Shown here piece by piece: positions 13,251-25,121 of a stretch of 64,000 nt of DNA (its first letter is position 1; each line of letters starts with the position of its first letter). Under the pieces are notes generated by a model. That model was not told the DNA's origin. It was given only the letters and a program-made list of their open reading frames with translations, and made no database searches. The DNA lies in the NCBI GenBank assembly GCA_963070105.1, contig OY718805.1:3840001-3904000 (forward strand). Direction: 5' to 3'. Made by a program: the position numbers and the translations under genes. This stretch comes from Litomosoides sigmodontis. Lineage: Eukaryota; Nematoda; Chromadorea; Rhabditida; Onchocercidae.

Positions 13251-14091
13251 GTAAATGGTGGCTGTTGTTATTGTTGGCGTTGCATGCGTTGAAAATGAGT
13301 AGCATGAAACGTGTGGTTGTTGATTGCGTAAGGAAGGAGGCAACCATTCCGGTTTCGAACGTAAAGCACTAACTGTTGCAGCACGTGATTGTTTCTTCAA
13401 AAATAAGTTCCGAAATGTTGAGATTTAATTTTAAAAACGAACAACACTAATCATTCATAGTTAATTAATAATTGAATGATTCATACATTGAGAGCATTTA
13501 TCGCTGCTTCAATTATCTATAAATAATCACCGCTACGTAGATGTGAAATCTTTCAACCTATTTTTTCCATGATATTTTGTCTCAATTCACCGTCTACCTG
13601 TTCGTTTGACACCTTTGATGGCTATCATACTGCGCTATTTAATTCATTACTTCAAGCTTCCAAGACGTCTTTAAATGCTCGCTAAAAAGGCGTCTCTTAT
13701 TTCAAACGATAGCTCGAATGTTACGGACAATGCATTTTTAAGTGAGAAGATAGCGTGAAGTGATATTGGAATAGTCATCTAAACGCGTGATATTTAGTTG
13801 AAAAAGAAAAAATGGATAAGAAACCAACTTGAGGATCGAGAAATATTTGAAAATTCAAAATTTGAAATTTCAAACTATCATGCAACTGGACTCAGCGCTT
13901 CAATAACCCAGTTAATTCTTCCTATCATTTTCATTCAAAGAATACACACATTTGTAATGCTTTCAAGTCCTCTCTCTCTTTCCTCTTTCTATGCTATTCA
14001 AAATGCATGGGATAACTTCGAAGAAAATTTTTGAGAAATTATTTACAGGCTTATCAATGAAGAAGCTTTTTAATTTTATTTTTACTTACAG

Positions 14092-14421
14092 TACCCCACT
14101 GGAAGTAAGTTTGACGAAGAAAGGAGGCGATGACATAGCTGGAAAGAAGCTGAGAAGTAAATTTGAAAATGTACGCTTGACATTTCAGTCATTTTATTTA
14201 TAACTTTAGTAGCAATAACTTCTATTAACTTATTTCCTATGATGGCAACTGTCTTAATTTCAGATAGTACTGAAATCGTAATTTTGTAAATTATTAAATT
14301 TCCTCTCCAAAAATTCCAAACTACATTATAGGATGACGAAGATGACACATTATTCAATGTAGATCCGTTGATGCCAGATTTGGATTTACCATCTCTTCGA
14401 TTAAATGCCAAAACGGAATGA
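14092..14421 (+). CDS. Last two exons of an unknown small gene (partial)
   Basis: Two exons join in frame: 14092-14170 (TACTTACAG acceptor, donor AAT|GTACGC) and 14332-14421 (TTATAG acceptor, stop TGA at 14419-14421). Together they give a 55-residue C-terminus. A basic half (SLTKKGGDDIAGKKLRSKFE) is followed by an acidic, Leu/Pro-rich tail (DDEDDTLFNVDPLMPDLDLP). The first exon needs two codon bases from an exon upstream that I could not place. The Lys-rich exon at 12990-13250 is the obvious candidate neighbour. No family recognised. Confidence 0.4.
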
Positions 14422-14920
14422 TGGATGTGAAATTAAAGTTGAAAAACTTATGCTACAAAATTCTTTGATCAAAAAGAAGGAAGAAAAAGTGTAGAGAATG
14501 TTGAAATAGATGAAAGCGAAAGATTACAAGAATTTTTCCATTTCAATTAAAAAATATGTAAAATTTGTTTAAATATCGCAAGGCAAAAAAATTTGATGAA
14601 TAAAAATTTCAACATTTAAACAACAATATTAATTTGATTGATATTTACAGTTCAGTTCTACGTATTTAATTCATTTGAGGTAAATTTCATTCATTTTCAA
14701 ATAAATTGACGAGTTAAAAAAAATTCATATATTGTATCTCTACATTTTTTCAATTATGAAATAAACAGAAAAAATATTTCTTAAAGGTAAAAAAGAATTT
14801 CTTTCAGTGATTTTTGCACTTTAGGAAGTGTCGAAACATTTTAATTTAATTTTTCATGTTTACTTAATTACTTCAATTTATTGTCACGCAGTGTAAGAGA
14901 GGGAATGACAAAGGAGGAAG

Positions 14921-17473
14921 TCATTTCATTGCTATCCAACTATTTAGAAAGTACTCATTTTTCTTCATCGTCCTCTCCAGCACCGATCCTACTCTTGGCC
15001 AGTTACTGTAGTAGATTGCTGTACCGTTGGTCAGGTAAGCAGTCCACCATGAAAAGGTGCCGGTACTCATTATCGTATGGTTACATCGAATCAGTGTTGC
15101 CATATCGACCTCTCGATAACCCGATGATACGACGTAAATTTCACCTGAAAATCATTTCCATTATTTTCCTTTACAAATTTTTCAATTCACGTAAATTCAG
15201 TCTTTAAGTGGTCGTGCAGTATTTGATGCAAATTTTGATGAAGCTAAACGAAAAAAAAATTCTTTTTTTCTCTTTCCTTCGCTTTCCTCGTTTCACCTCC
15301 CGTAATGCGTGCCATTCATTTGGTAATTGATTTATGAGACTAAAAATTCCATTTATTAGACTGAGTTAAAATATGGACTTTCAGGTGTGAATTTAGCACA
15401 ACCACTTCGCTAACCTTTACTAGTATTTTTGATATTTGTTCGTACCCAATGCTCATTATCACTGCATATCACAAATATTAACTTTTCGAATTTTGATCTG
15501 CAATATTATGATTGTACCCTGAGTGTCACCGCCTGAACTTATGGAGGAGACGTAAAACTACAAAAGTAAAATTAGAAAAAGTTGAAATTATGAGATTCGC
15601 TTGCTTCCAAAGTTGCCAAATTCATTCTTTGGACAGTAAAATAAAAAATGGTAGCAATAATTTGAGATAAGTAAAAGAAGAAAAAGAGGTGACAATTTTT
15701 TGATAATCAGTTTTAATCACTAGAATGTTCGGATAATTTTGAAATTTAATTTTTGAAAATATTTAAATAGAAAAAATATCTTGTATGAGTTAGCACTGTT
15801 TGCATGCAAATGAAATGATCCGATCTGTACTGATTTTAACTCACCTGAAATAATTCATTGCATTGATAATGTAATCTTTGGTGATAGCTGTATGACCATA
15901 TTTTATATTCCGCCTATTCATCGTAATATCCATACCATGTCGTACGTGTATTCCAACGTAAACGTAACCTGCTGTTAGTTATCAGTGATCCAAAATCACA
16001 CATTAATCTTTTCGTAAACTTTTGCATCAGTAATGAAAAAAGTGATTTGCAACTATTATCACTGAATGATAAGAGGAGTACTAGAGAAGAATTTAGTGAT
16101 ATCGACTTGATTGTTATCAGTAATATTAGTGAGATTTGCAGTTTCCGCATGATATTTCTCATGTTTAGCTCTTTGCAGGTATCCATCCGCTCGTTTGATA
16201 ATTTCTGGTAGAAAGGTGAACTGTTTATGGATCAAATCTTCCTACAAATTAATTAGCTACATTTAAACTGGTAAGAAGTAAACAATAATAATGCTAATTT
16301 AAAAATAATATAGCATGAACTACAATCTGATTGATAAAGTTTACTCGATGTGGAGAAGAATTTCATGGTAAAGCTATTTATGTACAATTTTTCGATAATT
16401 AAAAATTGCTTAATTACCTGTTGCGGATGAAAGTAACGATATGATTGGAGATAACCCGAAATATATTCGAAATTTTGATTAATGAATAATTTGCCAATTT
16501 CTTCTCCATAATATTTACAACATGACGAAAATTACATCATATTTAGCAGTTAAATTTGAAATGTAACTAAATTTAAGATTAAATTTGAAGCGATCAAAAA
16601 TTATGATAGTTTAAATTGACCAAAATCTTTAAACTAACAGCAAAACGATGTTCATTTGCGCCGTACCGTTGGATTAGTTCATCGTTGATGCTATCGTTTA
16701 CTATAATTGCATCCAATTGAAAGCCTCGACGCAACGTACATTTCACGGGGATAATTAATTTTGCGTTATATCGCTCAGCAATTGCACGTAATGACGCATA
16801 TTGGAACATTAAATTACCTAATCCTAAAAGTGAAGAGCATTTATTCAAATTTAAATTTCGCCTATTTTTTACATTCAACGAATATTACTTTAACGTATTA
16901 ATTTCGTGAACAAAGACAAACTTTGTAAGTCTTGCCTTTTTTTTTTGCAAAAATTTAACAAAATTCCAATACGTTTTAAATTATTAAAGAAGAACACACT
17001 TTACATTTGCATTTCACCACACAACTTTCTTAACAAATGTGTAATTTCATGTATTTTCACTTCAAAAGTAGTCGAATTACGGACATTATATGTTCAAAAA
17101 TTAAAAAACTACTAGTTAAAATGTACCTGGACTCCATGAAAAATCACTTATTATGTAGCGTTCACTTTGGTTGACATCTTTGATATTTGTAATTATTTTC
17201 ACATTTGGCAGAATCCACGGTTGATCGAATTTCACATCTTCACCTGAATTTTGAGATTCCTCTCTCACCCAGATTTATGATAAATCAATCAGACGAAGTG
17301 ATTTAAAAAAAAAAAAATTAGAGAAAACGGAAGAGAAAACCTCCGCGTGGGAAAGTTCGAGTTACTCGAAAGACTGACAATCGATTGAAATTATTCGAAT
17401 CGATCACATGCATATCGTAGAAGCTCCAATTTGTTATTAATAACACTAAAGCTAGTGTAAAACTCAGAAGCAT
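14921..17473 (-). CDS. GT11 alpha-1,2-fucosyltransferase-like protein (8 exons, 371 aa)
   Basis: Likely transfers fucose from GDP-fucose to galactose on glycans in the Golgi lumen; acceptor unknown. Exons on the minus strand: 17473-17341, 17243-17127, 16823-16635, 16503-16418, 16241-16082, 15968-15845, 15497-15415, 15144-14921; phases match and the total is 372 codons. Residues 1-17 are a hydrophobic anchor (MLLSFTLALVLLITNW), typical of type II Golgi enzymes. Family motifs: GLGNLMFQYASL at about 84-95, GYLQSYRYF, VGIHVRHGMD at 233-242 in place of the usual HxRRGD nucleotide-sugar site, LIFVICSDNEHW, and MSTGTFSWWTAYL at 323-335. Potential N-glycosylation sites are present (for example NQS, NLT). 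The start was chosen at the ATG just after a TTTTACAG acceptor; an upstream exon is possible. The His in the HVRHG motif is unusual and may affect activity. The GT11 assignment is strong; activity is inferred. Confidence 0.88.
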
Positions 17474-17876
17474 CAATCCATTCTTTGTTACTGTAAAATC
17501 TGTAAATTTAATTTTTAAGTGGTTTTTGTTTCCTCAACGCAAAATGCATATGGTTATATTTCGTTAAAAGGCTAAAAAAGGTATTGGAGTTCACTCATTC
17601 AATGAGCATCTTGTTTTATGCAAAAATACTTCAACTATTCTACGATAGCAGTAAGTTGTATGAATTTCAGGTTGGCTGCTGTATCAGATGATTTTCATCT
17701 TCTTGCATTCCCAAAATTCCACTATTATTTCATCGCTAAAAGTTGTAGCGTTTTTTCTGTCATTGAAAAGATATAAATTCACTTCGGTCAGCAAATAGCT
17801 AATTGTAAATTTAAAATGTAATTTTGAACAAAATTAAATTACCGAAGCAACGTTGCATCGATTGATAGTGGCAATT
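17474..17876. promoter_or_regulatory. Divergent intergenic region between the fucosyltransferase and a small unknown gene
   Basis: About 400 bp separate the two outward-facing start codons at 17473 (minus) and 17877 (plus). It may hold both promoters. No specific element is visible; the sequence is AT-rich with no TATA box I would defend. Confidence 0.35.
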
Positions 17877-18829
17877 ATGGATGAACGGATGGGTTTCGCT
17901 CGCAGGAGGACTGCCAACATCAAACGTCAATTCAGTTCCGACAGCATCAGTGACAGCGATACGACCTCGACGATGACCTTCAGGAACGTAAGGTTAAATG
18001 AGATAAATGAAAAAGACGAAAATTGTGATCATCCACACCTACTTGTAGAATTCTCTAAACTTCCTTCTAATCATTCAGTATGCAACTTTTCTTGCAACTC
18101 ATCCCTTCCCTCCCTCCCCCTCTCTCTCTCTCTCCCTCTCCCTCTCTTTGCGAGTCATCCTTTGCAGAGTTTATTATCCAAAGGGAAGCTTTTTTTTTTT
18201 AAACTCATTTAGCTTAAGAAACTGGAACTTCAGAAATAATTGAAAAAGGCTACGACGAGTGTTAGTTGGTTAAAATTACGAGCAATGAGTGTTTGACCTA
18301 ACGAAAGATGGCTTATACGGAATTGTCTTGAGATCAATGAGTAGCGCTCTTTTGTTTTTTTTTTTGCGCATTCTGTTAAATGATCGTTCTTTAGGATATT
18401 TGGTAGGCTATTGAAGCTATCATTATTACCACCCACTTTTAAATTTTAATTTGTGAAGCGTAACGATAGTACGTGTAGTTGACGGATTCAGTCGTTCCGT
18501 TGACGGATAGCGAAAATGGTAACGTAGTGCAAATGGTAATGAATTCCAGTCATCGTGAAAAGACTTTTACACATTCCCCTCATCATAATTATGCTCCGGA
18601 AAACTGCTGTGATTTGTGTTCCGGAAAAGGTGAAAAATATTGCACGCTTGCATCTTCCGTCGTTTTCTTTCATTTTTTGCATCTCTGCCATTAAAAGAGA
18701 GTAAAATGCAAAAATATTCCTTTGCGTGATGAAATGAAATTGCAAGAGCAATTTAAGACATCGTACGAAGCGATGAATTACTTTTCTGAAGCTGTAAAAC
18801 ATAGAATGAATGCAAAAAGAAATACTTGA
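17877..18829 (+). CDS. Small unknown protein (3 exons, 129 aa)
   Basis: Exons 17877-17987, 18479-18629 and 18702-18829 join in phase to 130 codons. The N-terminus is basic then Ser/Asp/Thr-rich (MDERMGFARRRTANIKRQFS), like a phosphorylatable tail. The middle carries CCDLCSGK, a possible small metal-binding or redox cysteine cluster. The C-terminus is amphipathic and probably helical (LRDEMKLQEQFKTSYEAMNY), ending KRNT. No signal peptide or membrane segment is visible. The third exon uses a weak acceptor (AAAAGAGAG), the least certain part of the model. I do not recognise the family. It is divergent from the fucosyltransferase. Confidence 0.5.
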
Positions 18830-19472
18830 ACAGGAAAATATCAGAATTCGGAATTTGAAATTTAATTAATTTAGGGATGAAATTAGCACAGCGAAACAAT
18901 AAGCAACCTGGACAACAGAACATTTAACACTTCTTTGTGCGATGTGCCACAGAATTCTCATTTAATCAGCGATCGTTGAGAGGGAGAGAGAGAGAGAGAG
19001 AGAGAGAGGGAGATGAAGTGATTGAGGATGAATGAACACTTGATTTATTGATTTAACAGTTATGAAGTTTGATTTGAATTAGAGCTGACAAGATCTGATT
19101 TTGGAAGAGATCGAAAATACCGAGTGATATTTGGGTAGAGAGTAACGGAGAAGGAAACGTGAAAGAAATATCAGTCGCTATTGACAGGAGACAGCAGTCT
19201 TCTATCTTTTGACATCATTTCTGACGAATAGTTCGTCAGGCAATCTTTTATATGAGAGAACGAACAGTCTTGATTTCGTGCTGCTATTATTTTGCTTGAA
19301 CTCGTGTGGAATTTTTTTTTTTTTGAAACGTCGGACTAAAAGTTAGTTTCACTTTTGGCGGAATGTGTGTGGTAAGGAGGGGCTGTTATTTTTTAAAGAG
19401 GAAAAGATGGGAAATGTTCCGTTTTTTTTCCGGAAACTTAATCGTTATTCCTCGTCGCATACAAAATGTAGA
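18830..19472. other. Intergenic region upstream of the aquaporin gene
   Basis: No gene seen. It includes a GA-rich tract near 18978-19012 and AT-rich sequence. It probably contains the 3'UTR of the small gene to the left and the promoter of the aquaporin. Confidence 0.5.
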
Positions 19473-19492
19473 AATTTTCAGGAAAGTAAATT
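19473..19492 (+). promoter_or_regulatory. Candidate spliced-leader acceptor of the aquaporin gene
   Basis: ATTTTCAG ends at 19481, followed by an 11-nt leader and the ATG at 19493. TTTTCAG directly before a start codon with no upstream coding exon is the usual look of a nematode trans-splice site. It could also be a cis acceptor of a non-coding first exon. Confidence 0.5.
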
Positions 19493-22157
19493 ATGTCGGG
19501 CTTAGAGCTTGACTTTTATCCGCTTCTCGTCGCCGTGTGCTTCTACCTATCAGTTTTTGTATTCGCTGAATTAACTCGTAAATTTGTCGAGAAGTAAGTT
19601 ATTTACGATTTACACGTTACGGTTAATAAGTTGGATTATTTTTTCACTACGTATAAATATTTGTTTATTTGATTTTTTTTTTGCTATTAACATGAATAAA
19701 ATATGCATAAGTCTTTTAAATGATGATCGTATTATGCTTATTAAAAAAAAGTACCTTCGTTGGGTAAAATGTATATACTTCTACCTGGAGTTCTATTTTT
19801 AAATATTTAATTGTTAATTTGGATTCCATTTTAAATATTTAATTATCATATTCATTTTCAGATATGAAACACCTGGTTCATTATTGTATTATTTTCTTAT
19901 GGAAATAATAGCAACGGCACAAATGTGTACTTGCGTTTATGAGAACGGTTGTATTTTCTAGTATTTTAGGTAGTTAGTATAAGCTGTACAAGGTTTATTT
20001 GATGTTGGAAATAAATGAGGATCATATTGTTAGATATTGCAGCTGTGATTATTCGACATTATGGCTTGTTGGGTTTCTTCTTCACTGTTACTTTGCTTAT
20101 TTTTTCTGGCGGCATCATGAATCGAGAAGCGTTTGTTACTCCATTACCACCAATTGAGCTGTATTGTAAGGGAATCTTTCCGTCAGTTTTTTGTTTCACT
20201 TTTCTTTATGTATTTGATTCTTTGTGTATTTGATTAATTAGGGTAAGCAACTGGAAAAACATTCTGTTCATGAGAATTGCAGGTTGAGAAGATTATTAGT
20301 AACAGTAGCTGGCGAAATGGTTGGTGGCTATTCGGCTTATCGGGTAGCCCGTAATATGTGGTACTGGTCATTGAATCTGTTACCTGATCATGCCTTTTTT
20401 TACGAGCTTACAAGTTGTGAACTTACTTATAAGGTTGGAATGCATCAAGTCGGAAACCTGGGAATAGTTATTTTTTGCTAAGATTTTTTTGTTAAACGGA
20501 ATGAATAGTTTTCGAACGTGACTTCAATATTTGGAAAAAGGAAGGAAGGATTTTTTTTTCTTTTTTGCATCACGTTTCTCTTGTTTCTTATAACCAGTGA
20601 ATTTTTTGTTGGAATCGAGAAGAGATCAGGCTATTTTCACATAAGCTATTTTCACGCCGATCAGCCTAATTTGTAAAATACTAAAAATTTGTAGAGTAAA
20701 TATGCGGACTAAAGTTATATGATGTTGGGTTTATATAGCTTCCAGAAATCCAAAAAAAATTCTGCATTTTTGAAATCTATGCAATAGAAATTGCTTGTTC
20801 CAATATTCTCACTATAATCATAATTTTGTTTAATTTCTTGTTGTTTGCTTTTAATGCAAATTATTAAAATCAAGCAACCTTCTTTTTTACCAATGGCTTA
20901 ATCTATCAGGTAACTACGTAACGTTGGCTCCATCTATATCAAATAACTACTGTCAGCTTAATCTACCATATTAACAAGCGATTCTTTATTTGCCATCACT
21001 TTCATTTCTCGATCGAATCTTTCGTTTACATCGTCAGCAGTTGTCTTTACTACAAATATTGTTTGCCAAATATCGCAAAACTCAAAGATGATTATGCTAG
21101 TGTTATCTACTTTGAAACAAACATTATTGCCCATCCTCACCCATTGAATATTTGGACCACTACCTCAGCAAGCAATGTCCAGTATTCTGACAGATTAATA
21201 AAAAATAAGAAGAATGAAACTTACCATCAAATAATAAATCTTCAGAACTATTCAACTGTGCATACCAAAGCTCTATCCAACTAAAAAAGTCATAACAAAG
21301 CATAGTATTCTTCAAACTAATTCCTACGAAACAAGTGTGTCGTTTCTCAGTAATGCTGGATAAATGAGTCTTTGTTTTGCTAGTTTATACATATGGCTAG
21401 TTTTTTTAATGGTAAATGAATGTTGGAGTGAAATTAAACAGATTTTTATACACTATGTCTTCTTCATTTCAGGTGCCATTCATGTTTGTACCTTCCTTCG
21501 AAGTATTTGGATGTTTTTTGATGCGCTATATCCTTTTTCGTATTCCAGCAAATTTCAAGATATTTATGGTTCCAGCCGTTGTAGCAGCATTTTTGACCTT
21601 TGGTTCGTTTGAAATCCAATAAGGAAAAATCTATCCCTTTCATTGTGTTGTTAAGCACATCAATTTCGAATGTTATGCAGTGCTTTTTTTTATTAAGTAT
21701 AACTGTAATGCAGTCACAGAAATGATACAGTGATTATGCGGAGATACTTCGTAAAATTTTCCTTGTGTGTTTTACAACATAGATTCGTGTTATCTGCATG
21801 CCTTATGTGTAATTGTAACTGCTTTTGTTTAAAAATGTTTGATTCCCAAAATTTTATAATTCAGCTTCAGTTAAGCAATTGAGGAGTGAATTAAGCACGG
21901 CCTTACTTCTTGTTTATCTATCCACATCGATGTAAGCATATAGTAAGATGAATTATTAATTTTTTTCAGCACTAATATTTGTTGGTGTTCCTGGACTTAA
22001 TCCGACAGTTGTTTCATCACGTTTACAAGGCTGTGATGGGCTAGATACTATTTGGTTTATTCTGACATACTGGGTATGTCCTATAATTGGTTGGATGCTG
22101 TCGGCCTTCATGGATGATCGTAGAATCGCCGTTGCATCCAGAAAGAAAACAGAGTAA
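19493..22157 (+). CDS. Superaquaporin, AQP11/12 type (6 exons, 264 aa)
   Basis: Membrane channel, probably for water or small solutes; in this subfamily often on intracellular membranes. Exons: 19493-19593, 19862-19947, 20043-20181, 20283-20433, 21473-21602, 21970-22157; total exactly 265 codons. About six hydrophobic segments are visible, starting with LLVAVCFYLSVFVFAELT. The first pore box, normally NPA, is altered: it sits in GGIMNREAFVTPLPPIELY. The second box is N-P-T in VPGLNPTVVSS. A cysteine lies nine residues after the second box (RLQGC), the hallmark of superaquaporins, and the following TIWFILTYWVCPIIGW matches the family's final helix. The C-terminus is short and basic (ASRKKTE). 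C. elegans has several AQP11-type genes; I cannot say which one this matches. Substrate is unknown. Confidence 0.88.
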
Positions 22158-23322
22158 CGGAAGGAGTAAAGATGTTCTCCGAAATATTTTTATATTTTGT
22201 ATTTTTACTTTTACTTCATTCCTTTCTTTAAAAGTTGCAACAGTTGTTAAATTGTTAATAGTGTTCTTCGTTGATGGTTTTCCTTTTCGCAGCCTTTTAG
22301 TATTATTGTTCAATCTCAAACCGATTGTATGTCCATCAATTGTCGTAATTTAATTGCTGCAACTTAGTGAGTTGGAACTTTTTTCAAGTTTCTTACTTTT
22401 TTAAGTTATTCAAGTTGGCTTCTCAAAGGGAGTGGAATTCTCAGCTAGGAACAAATTTAATGTTTATTTCTGCTTTTAATCCGAAATTTTCATAGGTAAA
22501 TTTTTTGTGAAATATGAATTATTCCAAAGTATTTGGACCTTTTGTGATATGTATAGAACTTAATACTTCTCAGTTTTTTGTATTTGGCGTAATTATCTCC
22601 TTATCTTTATTATGCAAGTAATTGGTGAAGATCGTGAAAATGATTTATAGAAACTTACCGATTACGTGATTGCAGTTGTGTAAGAAAAACTAAAATTATG
22701 ACGTATTCCATTAATTACAACTGTGTTATTAAATCTAAGGAATTTTCAAATAATTCGCTCGCACATTTTATTTATAATGATTTTTAATATATTATTCATT
22801 TTGATATTTGATGTGTAGTTCGTAAAAGGTGGTCTTCATTAGATGGAAAATTTCTTTTCCATTAAAAAAATTGGTTTTCCACTCACTCCTCTTCTAATCA
22901 GCTTCAACCCTTTGCCTATCGTTTAACTTCCCACATACCTAAGGCTCCCAGCTTTACACGTGCAGCAAGAAAAACCACTCCAAAGCAGAAATGGACCTTC
23001 AACAAATTGGTCAACCGTATTACGACAAGCAAACTGCTCATAATAAAGGAAAAATTTTCCCTTTATTCTTAACAGAAGTGATTTACAACAAACGTTCTGT
23101 CTGATTCAAGGATAAGTATATGAGTATGAAAAAAAAAACCAAGAAGTAGTTAAGAATAAACGGTTCTTCATATTAAACAGTGTAACGTTCATTAAATTAT
23201 AATTTATGTAATGAATTACTTAAGTGCAAGTATTACTGCCGCAAAAGATAGTTATTGATTAAACATACTTATTCTGAATGATTTCGATTTTTGTTGGCAA
23301 ATTTAAAATAATTTTTTTTTGT
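22158..23322. other. Aquaporin 3' flank, no further gene seen
   Basis: Contains the likely 3'UTR of the aquaporin gene and AT-rich sequence. Frames at 22087-22353 on the plus strand and 22041-22319 on the minus strand overlap each other and the last aquaporin exon, and look like shadows. Confidence 0.5.
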
Positions 23323-23694
23323 AGTATAGTAATAGCATGTAATCCGTTAGTATTATATACTACTACTACTAACAATATACAGCCATTCAAAGTGCTTCAG
23401 TTAGATAACTTCGATATCCATTTGTTTCATTTGGTGAAATTACAGGAAACAGAGAATGATGTGACAGGTGAGTGATTTAAAGTGGAAGAAATGTGCAGTA
23501 GCTCCTAAAGAAGGGTATACCTCCCGTTGAGATTGAAATAATTCACTGTGCTTATCTTTTTATTTTCATGAAATGCTAGCAGCACTAGTAATTTCAGCAA
23601 TTTTTGATTTCACCAAACATAATGTGATGTGTTTTAAAATTTACTTGCAGTAAAAAACAAAAAGACGAAACCAATAGCTGTGTGCTTGGTGAGT
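23323..23694 (+). CDS. Two in-phase orphan exons, unknown gene (partial)
   Basis: After a TTTTTTTGTAG acceptor near 23325 a frame runs to a strong donor (GACAG|GTGAGT, about 23466). It includes PFKVLQLDNFDIHLFHLVKL. A second exon follows a TTACTTGCAG acceptor near 23650 and ends at CTTG|GTGAGT near 23693. The junction is phase 1 to phase 1 and stays open, adding KNKKTKPIAVCL. Two consensus GTGAGT donors with matching phases are more than chance would usually give. No start, stop or family is visible. If real, the (TTA)n array just downstream would lie in its next intron or flank. Confidence 0.3.
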
Positions 23695-24000
23695 AAGTGG
23701 TTGGTAATGAACATTTTCAGAATTGGTGTGATATGAAATTATAAAATAAATGCTCTGTCGGTTCGTCAATAGCACTCATTAGCTTCCATGCTTCATCATC
23801 TTTCTCTCATTTCAAAGAATGAAAATGTGTTTTATTTATTATTATATTATCATTATTACTTATTTATTATTGCTCTACTACATTATACTAATTATTGTTA
23901 TTATTATGTGGATGTTATGCCGTACATTGCTGTACTGATGAGATAGATGGGCAGCTAACTGTGTAACTTTGTATTGTTATTTTTGTTACTATCATTATTA

Positions 24001-25121
<1,121 letters not shown>

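Noticed and set aside
15207..15245. Possible extra fucosyltransferase exon after a TCGTTTAG acceptor
   Set aside because: Exons on either side (15497-15415 and 15144-14921) already join in phase and align with the family, leaving no room for it.
16591..16634. Extension of the GLGNLMFQY exon past 16635
   Set aside because: The longer frame adds residues not typical of GT11; the donor at 16634 gives the phase needed for the next exon.
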